Source: Berberis thunbergii (lineage: Eukaryota > Streptophyta > Magnoliopsida > Ranunculales > Berberidaceae). From it: a stretch of DNA of 64,000 nt. Of the stretch, positions 24,870-35,719 are shown one piece after another. Each line of letters starts with the position of its first letter. Position 1 is the stretch's first letter. Position numbers and translations under genes: made by a program. Where the stretch lies: assembly GCA_003290165.1 (NCBI GenBank), contig QNQO01001828.1:124001-188000 (forward strand). The letters are read 5' to 3'. The notes beneath the pieces were generated by a model, which was not told the origin of the DNA, did no database searches, and worked only from the letters and a program-made list of their open reading frames with translations.

Positions 24870-25259
24870 ATGGTTAATAACCCGTCTTCATTACTTGAAC
24901 TACAGTTTCAAACACCCCAAATCATGCGAACGATCATTTCTCAATAATCATTATTTTATTTTCTAATGGTCGTTTCTATAGCAGATAATGTTAGTTTTGC
25001 CCATGAGACATTCTTTCACATGAAGTACCACCGTAGGAAAAAACAAATCAGGATGATTATAAAAATTGACATGGCTAAAGCCTATTGTGGAGTGGAATGA
25101 ACATTTATACTTCAAATCCTAACACAATTAGGTTTCTCAGATGACTGGATTCAATTGATCAATCAATGTATCTCCACTCACTCCCACTCTTCATGTTTTA
25201 CTTAACGAGTCTCATCTATCTTCGACCAAGCCATCGAGAGGTCTCACACAAGGAGATCC

Positions 25260-26535
25260 TGTAGCACCCGTGTTTTTTCAATGACCATAATAAATATTTT
25301 TTGTAAAAAAATAAAATCAAATGTAACGACCTCATTTCCTAAAACTACCTAAATATATTTACCTCAATGTTTGAAGCTTGATAAAATGCATCTTTTATTG
25401 ATTTCAACTAAAACTTTATTTGCATATTAATAATGCATGGTTTACAATATTAGTATTCTAGTGATAGCCAAATATTTGGTGGCTAAATAGTGCATTTTTA
25501 TTATTTCATGTAATATTTTATTAGTTATATATAATTAGTTTAAATATATATAAAAAATGGTTGCAAAAATAAATATTTACTTAAACCCTAATTGTGCGGG
25601 TTTATACTCATCTTTGGGTTTAAGTATTATTTTTGGCGTACGGTGCTTAGAATGAAGAAAAAAAAGGGAGAGAAAAGAAAAGGAAAGAGAAGAAAAAAAA
25701 AATAGAGATGATGAAGAAGAAGAAGAAGAAGACAAAAGGGAGGAAGATAATGATAAATTGAAGAAAATAAAATGAAGAGAATAAGGGAAGGAAAAATAGA
25801 TGAAAAAAAGAGATCAGAGAAAATAAGAAGAGAGAAAGAAAAAAGATAAGGGGATGTCACATGTGCTTGTGTGGGTGATGTGCATGTGTTTTTGCTCAAG
25901 AAATTGATTGGTTATTCACATATTTGTTGTAATTTTTGACTTTGCAGGATTTTAGATCAATGTAGCTTTTGCGATATTCATTACGTGATCAAATATGTGA
26001 GTTTTTATTCATTTTATTTATTTGTTTTTTTTAAATAATCTATGAATATTTATAAGTGTAGTTGATGGAAAATATGGAGTTTGTGGAATAGTACAAGTCT
26101 GGGTTTAGATTAATTAAGATAACACGACAATATAGATAGTTAGTGTTTTAGAGTGTTTTATGTAATGTGTTTTGATTAGTAGTATTGTACATGTTATTTG
26201 TTTTATTAGACATAATAATGAGTTAAACTTGACATGTGCAATAGGTTTGATAAATTGTTAAGGGTTTGTATTTTTGTGGAATGATGATTAATTGAGGAAT
26301 GATTAAAGAATGAAATAGAATTTGAGTAAAATTGTTTTATTGTTAATTGATTTAAAGATTGTAATGAAATTATCTTGGATAAATTGGAATGATAAGATGT
26401 AGGATATGGACTGGACTTACGAAATGGATATGGATGGTGGATTTGACTTATAATGAGTATGAGTTGTTGTCTGGGCTGAGCTTATTAGTTTTGAAAATAA
26501 AGGATATGGGTTGTTGATAGAATTTGGCTTATAGG
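25260..26535 (+). repeat. Left arm of ~1.3-kb inverted repeat (LTR start, plus orientation)
   Basis: Base-by-base matches continue from TGTAGCACCCGTG to GGCTTATAGG against the reverse complement of the right arm, with substitutions and small indels. The right arm carries about 95 extra bases near 31870-31960 and the 1076-bp hAT insertion. Homology stops at 26535, where inverted gag sequence begins abruptly. Confidence 0.88.
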
Positions 26536-27303
26536 ACGGGATTCTTGAGGGTGAACTGGCCGACTGCTTTGATCACTTCTGATCATAGGCCTTCTGTTCT
26601 GTTGTTTTTCCACAGCAAGTGGATGTTGGTAGGCTTCAGAAACGGTCTACAGTGAGTGAAGGCTGATGACATCCTGCATGGGTTGTCGTAATACCCCCAA
26701 ATATCGCGCCACCATCTGTTCTTCCATCACAGATAAGCCATTACGGGTTACTAATTGATAGAACTCCTTCGTGTAATTATCAACTGATTTCGTGCCTTGC
26801 CTCAATGAATGAAGTCATTGAAACAAAGTTTGAGTGTAGCCGAAAGGAAGTAACCTTTCATCTTTTCCAAATCAGTGATTTTGGTCTGGCCCTACCTGTC
26901 GCATGCTCTGCCTTTGAGTTTGATGGCAACCAATTTCACTTTGACATAATCTGGAACTTCCTTATACTCAAAGATATGTTCTACTTCATTAAACCAATAT
27001 ACAAATCATTTGCCCTGTAACATCCCAGAAAAACTCGGGTATATTTACTTTGAAACCGAGATTTCTATGACAACCCTCCTGACCACGGCGCTCCCAGAAT
27101 CGAGCACGATTGTGATACGGATTTTCGAAACTTGAATCAGAATCGTGATATTTCATCTCACGATTACCGAATTCTTGCTCTGTTAGACGCTGAGTTAGCT
27201 CTGCAACTTGCCTCTGTAAATCCTCAATCATCACTTCCTAAATGCTACGATCACAGTAAGGAGCTTCCTCGTTCGAAACCTGCCCACGACGACCACCAGC
27301 CAT
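26536..27303 (-). pseudogene. Ty3/gypsy gag fragment (stop codons and frameshifts)
   Basis: The start is MAGGRRGQVSNEEA at 27303 on minus, followed by an in-frame stop and then the coiled-coil-like IEDLQRQVAELTQRLTEQE. After it come LGFKVNIPEF and, in shifting frames, residues such as YKEVPDYVKVKLVAIKLKG, DNYTKEFYQL, MEEQMVARYLG and TVSEAYQ..LAVEKQQ. This matches the retrotransposon gag domain (PF03732 type) of plant Ty3/gypsy elements, which forms the virus-like particle. It stops at 26536 where the inverted LTR arm begins. No protease, RT or integrase follows. Confidence 0.85.
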
Positions 27304-28070
27304 AGAAACTGATAAAATCTCACCCCAAGAAGATGTTGAAGCTATGATACCAACTGACGTCGGGCAGAATAACGATTATTCGGCAGGCTAACATCAACAG
27401 ATAATTGACGGAGAATAACACAAGAAGATTACCGAAAAAATACAAAGAAAATAACTCTACCGTTTAATCAAATTACTCAAATCAAAGGTATCTCTAAAAC
27501 CAGTCCACAAGCCGAACTTTATAGCTAAAACTCATCAATATTGGAATTTTACAAAAAATGGCAACACCCCAATAATCATGCTAAAACAAAATACGTAATA
27601 AAAGAAATATACTGCTAGAAATTTGGCCCAAATTGAGTTCAAAATCATTTCCTAAACAATAATTGAAATATTACTATAAAGGAAAATAAATTACTAAATT
27701 TGTGGATTCAAAAGGGGAAATGGTAGATTTTGGCCTCGAAAAGATGTGCAACGAGCATAGCTCATTGACCAAGACGTGCGAGTTGAAAAAAACTTTCCGA
27801 ATCGAGGTCATTTGCGCGATTTTGATACCCATAGCCAAAGTTATGGCCAAAATACAAAATGCACCCTAAATTGCCAAATTTGAAATATAATTATGATTTC
27901 TTACCATTCTTGCACTGATTTGCTAATTCGAGATATCTTAGTGCTAATAACGTGCTATCTGACAGCTCAGCATCATCTGACTCGGATCCTCTTGCATCAC
28001 TTTTACACTCATACTCACCCACATCCACATTCTGAGAATCACCTAGACTCAACTTCAGCCTAGACTAACC

Positions 28071-28084
28071 TGGCTCTAATACCA
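28071..28084 (-). other. Primer-binding site, initiator tRNA-Met type
   Basis: The minus strand reads TGGTATTAGAGCCA, one mismatch from the usual TGGTATCAGAGCCA complementary to the 3' end of plant initiator tRNA-Met. It sits just inside a likely LTR end at about 28088 (CACGCCCCGATTTTT on plus). A second similar site, TTGGTATCATAGC, lies at 27341-27353, only 38 bases before the gag start. The two sites probably mark remnants of two joined copies. Confidence 0.65.
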
Positions 28085-29936
28085 AACTATCACGCCCCGA
28101 TTTTTGGAAGAAAACGAAAATTCTAAAATCCACGTAGGATTATCTGTTTCCTCAAAACCCGGGACGTGAAAATTCAATAACAACGTAAACAATTAGCAAC
28201 AACAACTAAAACATAGTTTGGATAAATTTAAACAAACTAAAAATTATCTAACCAGGAAACTCTGACGTTGCTAGTCCCACTAATGGAACTCCAGTAACGC
28301 TGCTAAAAAATCTCTAAACCTGAAAGACTAGTTGGCTTCATTCCCAAAGGAATGTACCCAATAAGCAAAAACTCACTTGGGTCAACAATAAAGTTGGTGT
28401 GAGTAATCTTCATCCCAAAAATCAACACATCAGCAAGTGATAATATAAAATTAAACATAAACCATGAACAACCACACAAACAAGTAGTTTATCAAATAAT
28501 TTAGTTCATTAACGAGACAATTATGTCATCCTATTAAGTAAATATGTATTTACTTGTACTTACACTTCAGAAGTTGACTATGACAAGTTTGACCTGCAAA
28601 AGTATTAGTGGACTTGCCATCCTGCATGAAAAGGATTATAAACAATATAAATGTAATTTATTAATTAAAACAGTTATCTTCGTACATTATTTGATTTAAG
28701 CATATTATTCACTTTTATTGAATTTATCCATTTTTAACGGATTGATCGGTTAGATGATATCTCATTCGCACCACCTCTGTGCCGAATATACATGCACGTA
28801 TGCCTCTCTCAGATAAAAGATAATTTTTCCGTCATCCATGCCCAAGTGGGGATACATCACATACAAGCATGCATCACCGAATACCCCTAACTATATGAGT
28901 ACAATAAAAGCCACTATTGGACTAACAATGCGCATAACTCGCGTTACATTTTTTTACAGATAAATATCAAAGCCTATCTTAGGCATAAAAATCCACTTCA
29001 TTTTCGCAAGACTAACCCGATTGTTATTTTAGTTTCTCTATATGAAATATGCGCCCCACATCCGCAAGACAATCCGAAGATTATTTATTTTCTCTATAAG
29101 AGAGGAGAAATCTTGTCATATATCAATTACATCAGCATCAATTTACATTTTAAAGGAAACATATCATTTGACATCTTGTCGATAATAAATAATTTCATCA
29201 TAGTATTCTCCCATTATTTTGGGACAACCATCATTTTCCTATAAAAACTTTATTTAACAAAACAGGGATCAAAGCCCATGCAATAAAAATAATTTATACT
29301 TCTTACCAAAACAATTTGCATAATAATCAAAATTCAAGTCACAGTACAAATACCAATCCACATAATAATACACATACCCAAATTAATCTCAATAAATCCT
29401 TAAATTTAATCTCAATGTACACATTTACATCACCATCATCCAAAATTTCAAATCTTATAACATAAATCCCAACAGTAACTCATAATTTATTTTTCAGAAT
29501 TTATAAACTCATTCCAAAAACATAACCCATCGTCTTTTAATACAAAAATTGATAAATCCAATCAAATTATAACTCATTCTATTAAATTCCAAAACTGATC
29601 ATCCTAATCAAACCATAATTTATTTTCTAAAACTCCAAAATTTATAAGCTCAAACAAACTGTAACTCACCCTCCTTAAATACCCAAATTTGACAAGCTTA
29701 AACCAACCCATAAATCATTAAATATAAATTCAGCTCACATGTATATTCAACTAAACAGCTTTGGGCCGAACTATTTAGTTCGGCCTGTAACAATACCAAT
29801 TCCTGAATTTCTAAACTCAATTCCAATTCAATTCAAATCAATACCCAATTTCAAATCAAATTTGTACCAAATTCCTTATTTTTTGAATTTAATTCAAATC
29901 AGTACATAATTATTTATTTTCTGAACCTATAAGCCC

Positions 29937-32296
29937 AATTCTATCAGCAACTCATATTTTTTTTCAGAACTTATAAGCTCAACCCAGTCAACAACCAATA
30001 TTCATTATAAGTCAAATCCACCATCCATATCCATTCCGTAAGTCCAGTCCATATCCTACATCTTATAAGCCAAATTTAACCAAGATAATTTCATTCCAAT
30101 CTTTAAATCAATTAACAATAAAACAAGTATACTTCAATTCTATTTCATCATTTAATCATTCCTCAATTATCACCATTCCACAAAAATACAACCCTTAACA
30201 ATTTATCAAACATATTCCACATGTCAAGTCTAACTCATTATTATGTCTAATAAAATAAATAACATGTACAACACTACTAATCAAAACACATTACATAAAA
30301 CACTAACTATTTATACTATTGTGTTTTCCTTTATCTAAATTAATCTAAACTCAGACTTGTACTATTCCGCAAACTTCATATTTTCCATCAACTACACTTA
30401 TAAATATTCATAGATTATTTTAAAAAACAAATAAAGAGAATGAAGAAAAACTCACATATTTTGTCACGTAATGAATATCACAAAAGCCGCATTGATCTAA
30501 AATCCCGCAAAATCAAAAATCACAACAAATATGTGAATACACAATCAATTTCTTGAGCAAAAACATGTGCACATCACCCACACAAACACATGTCACATCC
30601 CTTTATCTTTATTTCTTTCTTTTTCTTCATCTATTTTTCCTTCCCTTATTCTCTTCATTTTCTATTCTCCGATTTCTCATTCCCTTAATCTATTTTGTCT
30701 TCTTCTTCTTCATCATCTCTTTTCTTTTTTCTCCTTTTTTTTCTTCACTCCAAGCATTAGGAGTGGGCACGGTCCAGATCAGTTCCAAATTTTGAGAAAC
30801 CTAACTTGATCCGTTTAAATTTAATGAATCTGGTTCGGTTTGAATTTCCTCATTTTGAATATTGGGAGCAAACCTAACTCGAACTGTTTAGAACGACCCA
30901 ATTTCTACGGTTCCAAAATGTTTTTATGAAATATTGTATATTTGTATGGCTAATGTTGATTTCCTACGTGTCCTAAATTTAGCCGAATTTCACTATAACA
31001 TACAATAAACAATCAACCATACACATAAACCCTTACAAATTGTTCACTGTAACAAATTGCAAGCAGCAGCAAGCTGCGGGATGCATGGATGCGTAAGCTT
31101 AAAATCTACAAATTGAATCATTATGGGCACTAGTAAGAAATTAATTATATATAGATAAAGGTCAACATGTACTAGAAAAATCATTAGAGGCCAGAAGAGG
31201 ATATAAATTAGTAAGATTATTAAAACTGAAAGAATGCCATTGAGATCGTCCCCACACAGATATGAAGTACATAGAAAATTGTGATCAAAGAATGTGGAGA
31301 AGGAATATAAAAATGAGGGAGGGAGGGACCTTTGTTGTGTGGCTCTGTTTGGAGTGCAATGTGGTCAGCCTGAGGGGTACACTTGTGGTGGATTTGATTC
31401 TTCGGCCACCCTTTACCTTCAGATCTACTTACATTGATTATCTCTCTATATTCCACATGAAATCTTCCTTCCATTAACGTGCTTGTTGAGTTTCTTTCTT
31501 GATTGCCAAAGTTGGAATCAATGGAACGGAGCAGAATGGGGATCGATCGGGAGAGATCCTTCGATCTTCTTCTTCAACAAATCTCCTACGGTAACAGAGA
31601 AGAGAGAGGAGGAGAAGCTGCACTTGTACGGTTTCTTTTCTTTTCTAACTTACTAACTTGTAAAATTTACTAAAATGTGTTTTAAAACGGGTTTAATCCG
31701 GATCGTTTCATTTTAAATAATAAAATTGGGCTTGGACAGTATCTACAAATATAAACTTAAAATTCGGATCGTTTGCTCAAACGGTCCGGTTCAGTTTGAA
31801 CTCGTGGATCTTCAACCTGTTTGTCCACCCCTACCAAGCATCGCACGGCAAAAAATAATACTTAAACTCAAAGACATCTCACTTAGGGTTTTAAGTAGGT
31901 AGTTATATTGCACCCCTTCTAGCCGCCACTCCAAATTAAGTCCATAGATATGTATAAACCCATCACAATTAGGGTTTAAGTAAATATTTATATTTACACC
32001 ATTTTATATATATATTTAAACTAATCATATATAATTAATAAAATATTACATTAAATAATAAAATGCACTATTTAGCCACCAAATATTTGGCCATCACTAA
32101 AATACTAATTTTGTAAACCATGAATTATTAATGTGCAAATAAAGTTTTGGTTGAAATCAATAAAAGATGCATTTCATCGAACTTCAAACATTGAGGTAAA
32201 TATATTTAGGTAGTTATAGGAAATGGGGTCGTTACATTTTATTTTATTTTTGTACAAAAATATTTATTAAGGTCATTGAAAAAGCACGAGTGTTAC
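29937..32296 (-). repeat. Right arm of the inverted repeat (5' part of LTR, minus orientation)
   Basis: This is the counterpart of the left arm. On the minus strand it starts TGTAACACTCGTGC at 32296 and continues beyond the end of homology with the left arm towards about 28088, so the whole LTR is near 3 kb without its inserted hAT element. Long A/T-rich, gene-free LTRs of this size are known in several plant Ty3/gypsy lineages. Confidence 0.85.
30758..31833. mobile_element. Non-autonomous hAT element (1076 bp) inside the LTR
   Basis: The ends are TAGGAGTGGGCACGG and, reverse-complemented, TAGGGGTGGACAAAC. Exact 8-bp direct repeats CCAAGCAT flank it (30750-30757, 31834-31841). Subterminal regions are rich in GGTTCGGTTTG/CGGTCCGGTTCAG-like words. 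The middle (31080-31640) has balanced base composition and short frames but no recognisable transposase or host exon. The same terminus family occurs at 47067-47849. Confidence 0.9.
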
Positions 32297-34846
32297 AATA
32301 TATGCCTTAAAATGAATCTCGTCCCGAGATTCAGAAGGTAAGAGAGTTAGGTAAGTTGCGAAAAAATATTATTTGGCCAATGAAATATATGAACTTTGGG
32401 CACATAAATTTATATTGTCATTGAAAAAATAAGGGTGTTACAGATCCATTATCCCCATATCTTTTCATTATTGTCTCAGAAGCCCTTTCGTGGCCTCTGG
32501 CCAGGGCAAGTCTAAGAATCTCATCAATTGTATTAAAATCAAACGTCACTTCCCATCGATCAACCACTTGCTCTATGCAGACGATCTCATGATTTTTTTT
32601 TATCGAGCTTCCTTAATTGAGGCCCATGTTGTTTAAAGATATCCTCCATCAATACTGTCTGGCGGTTAATTTTGATAAATCTTCTTTCTTCTAAGGTTTA
32701 AATGTTTATCCTAAACACCCTAGGATGATTAACAAGATATTAGGTTCAAAATTTTACAATCCGAAGGACAAGTATATTGGAACCCCTCTCATTCTCCCAA
32801 AGAAGAAATCCAACGATTTCCAGTGACAAAGTTAACACAAAACTTTCAAGTTAGAAATCTAAAATTCTCTCCCAAGCAGGTAAAACTACTATGATCAAGG
32901 CCATCCTGAATTTGATTCGTAGTTATACTATGCAAACTTTTCTTTTATCGTGCACTATTACCACAAAGCTTGACAATCTGGCTAGAAATTTCTGGTGGAA
33001 CGGTAAGGTTGACAACCACGCTAAGCATATGTGCACCTAGGATCGTATCTCGAAGTCCAAAATCCTTGGTGGTCTCAATATTCCTCCTAGTAGGAACAAG
33101 AACCTCGCCTTGATGGCGAAAAATATGTGGCTTGCACTTTCTGACCCAGACAATCCTCGTGCGCTTCAACTCAAAACTCTTTATTTCAATAATAAGAGTT
33201 TTCTCCAACTTTCCAAAGCCACTTCTCTAGCTTCCTCTAGCTGGAGAGACAATATTTCTGCCTGGCTAAAATGAAACGCCATGTCCTGTGGAAATTTTGA
33301 TTTGGTACTACTGCAAATCTTTGGTATGATTACTGAGTTAAACCGGGATTCATTCTTGCAGAATGCTTTCCTGATATGGAAATCCCCAATTGACCCATTT
33401 CTATTTATAACCTTTGGATTTCTCATCCAGGCCAGCAACCCATCTGGAATATTGAACTACTTAATGCATTTTTTTCCAGAGTCTATGGCCTTAGATATAC
33501 AAAATATCATGATTCGCTCCTCGGATCACCCAAACCAATTGACCTGGACCTTTGATAAAAAAAGGGCACATTTTCGATTAAAAGTGCGATGAAAGCCTTC
33601 TTAGCTGACCTTTCAGAATGTTCAACCTCTCTCCCTCCTTTATTGGATAAAAAATTCTCCAAGTGATGTGGATAATCAAGGCTCCTCCCTTGGCCTTGTT
33701 CATTTTCTGGAAAATTGGTCAAGACATACTCTCCACCATAACCAACCTAGTCAAACTTCACACCCCCATTGAGGACACCCGCATTTTCTGCATTAATCAC
33801 ATTGAGGATGTTGTTCATGTCTTTTTTAGATGCCCGATTATCAATCTTCTATGGCGAGTTTCCCTTATTCCTATAAATTAGCTCAACAAAAACTTTGGGA
33901 GTCCCACCATTACTAATCTTTTCACCTTTATGTGGGATACAACCAGAGCCCACCCCACTACTAGAGATGTTATGCTATTTCAATTTACAACCGTTCTAAA
34001 AACCATTTGGCAACTCTGAAATGACTACATTTTCAAAAAATCCAAATTTGAAACCCACATTTTCCTCCTTGCTTTTAATCTCATATGAAATACGTGGCAC
34101 AAGCAATGGTTTTGCACTCCTAGTAGTTTGACGAACCACATCTCCGCCCAAGTTACACAATCACTTTCTGTCCACTCGATTATGGAACAAGTCATTAATG
34201 ATTCTCGTTATGAACTCTCAGACAATAGGATCTCACCCATCCCTCTTCCGAACCCTGTCACGGAAACCATTACGAGCCACAATCAACTGATCTAGGCCCA
34301 ACTCTTCACAATCAGAAATCATAGCCTTAATACTAGATCTCTCATTGCTAATCCCCTTCCTGACATTCTCGATCCAAATACTATCTTAATCACCTATGAT
34401 GTCATTTTTTTTGTCTCTTCACAATAAGGAGTATTAGGGGTTTTTGCAATTACTTTACATGGACATGTGCTTGCTCGGGTGTCGGATCCTATTGTTGGCA
34501 AAGTTCTTGACAGTACAATAGCAAAATGTCATATGACAAAAGCAGCTTTGATTCCAATTCAGGCTCGACAATGACATATATGTCTTCTTCTAGGAGATTC
34601 GAGGATACTACACTCTATCTTACAATAATCACACATGGACACGAGAACATAGATGAACTGGGCATGGATGCATATTTAGTAATATTAGACGATTGACTAT
34701 GGTTTTGTAATTTTATTAATCGAGAACTCAATTACGAGGCTCACCGTCTAGCTGTTACTGTTGGACACCAACATTGTATGCCACATTATTAACATATATA
34801 TAAGTTATGCTCTATGCTTTCATAAAAAAACTTAAAACTTTAAAAA

Positions 34847-35030
34847 ATAATAATAATAATAATAAATAAATAAATAAAACCTATCAATCTTCCCTTTGCC
34901 TCTGTCCCAATGCAAATTTGTCAAATTCTTTTTGCTAAAATAAATACAAATGGGCGCAAGAATAGTGAGAGACATAGCAGTGCAATTTTTACGTGTAATA
35001 ATATCAGGTCGATATTACAACTTTACAAGC

Positions 35031-35066
<36 letters not shown>

Positions 35067-35085
35067 TATAATAATAATAATAAAT
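34847..35085. repeat. AAT/AAAT microsatellites
   Basis: There are two tracts: (AAT)n passing into (AAAT)n at about 34847-34877, which is probably the LINE tail, and (AAT)n at about 35037-35083. The space between is unremarkable AT-rich sequence. Confidence 0.9.
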
Positions 35086-35719
35086 TAGAGACCGGGAAAA
35101 TTCCTCCTTTTTATGTCAACTTTCTAATCCAAAAGTAAGCTAAATTTCTATAAATAGACGATAACAAGTAGTAAATTCTGATTATATTCTTTTAATGTTA
35201 TATTCTTTGACCTTTATCAGCTAGTATATAGTACATGTTCTTCCTGTTTTTTGCTGATAATCATCTAATTTGATCATTCACTCGTCTCTTCTTTAATTGT
35301 AGTGCTTGCAAATGCTATCTTGAATGAAGGGAAAAATGCCACCAAGCTGAAAACCTTTTTTTGATAATAGCTAACAAACTGAAGACAGCTCGCTGAGAAA
35401 ACAATCAGAAAACAACTTCGAAGAACCAACAATAAGAATTGCTCAAGTGAACTGTGTTCCCCACAATTAAATAGTGGTCCGGCACACAAATAAGCATGCT
35501 TCGTCCGTACAGTGTGAGCACCCTACTCCAAAGCTTGAACAGTACAAGCATAAGCTCAACTAAACACTGTCCAAGCTAGGCCAGATATCCAAAACAAACT
35601 CAATGACTAATTGAAGAAATCAGAATTAGGGACTTTAGCAACTGCACCAAAGTTCTACAAAGTTGATTACTTCAAGAAGAGGAGAAAGTCCTAAGATAAT
35701 AATTTATTGGGCATAAAAT
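35086..35719. other. 3' flank of the amidohydrolase gene
   Basis: This stretch has no coding signal. It probably contains the 3' untranslated region of the minus-strand gene ending at 35720. No transposon ends were recognised. Confidence 0.4.

Larger units (their letters stand above)
25260..32442 (-). mobile_element. Rearranged Ty3/gypsy LTR retrotransposon with inverted U3 ends
   Basis: It is bounded by TGTAGCACCC at 25260 and GGGTGTTACA at 32442 and flanked by exact 5-bp direct repeats GATCC (25255-25259, 32443-32447), as made by a retroelement integrase. Unlike a normal element, both outer ends are the start (U3 side) of the LTR, in opposite orientation. The left arm 25260-26535 matches the reverse complement of 29937-32296 once the hAT insertion is removed. 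Inside on the minus strand, in order, are an LTR start, a short remnant with the polypurine-like GAATCTCGGGACGAGATTC (32312-32330), a second LTR start at 32296, an LTR-like stretch to about 28088, a tRNA-Met-like primer site, a leader and a gag fragment. The gag type suggests a Tekay/Del-like chromovirus, but without pol this is tentative. Confidence 0.8.
24870..34878 (+). mobile_element. Second LINE (decayed), split by a 7.2-kb LTR structure
   Basis: This plus-strand LINE is in two pieces, about 24870-25259 and 32443-34878. The left piece encodes RT residues NVSFAHET, IIKIDMAKAYCGVEW and the start of RGLTQGDP. The right piece resumes exactly with DPLSPYLFIIVSEALS, then SINHLLYADDLMIFF near 32575 and a degraded thumb region. 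A weak RNase H-like stretch (VLARVSDPIVGKVLD..., REANYEAHRLAVT near 34730) and an AAT/AAAT-rich 3' tail at about 34847-34878 follow. Multiple frameshifts and stops make it a pseudogene. Removing the insert and one GATCC copy restores the GDPLSPY codons. Confidence 0.88.

Noticed and set aside
25627..25899. 90-codon minus frame rich in Leu, Ser and Phe
   Set aside because: It is the complement of the GAAGAA-rich purine tract in the LTR; the same tract in the right arm gives similar frames. Not a gene.
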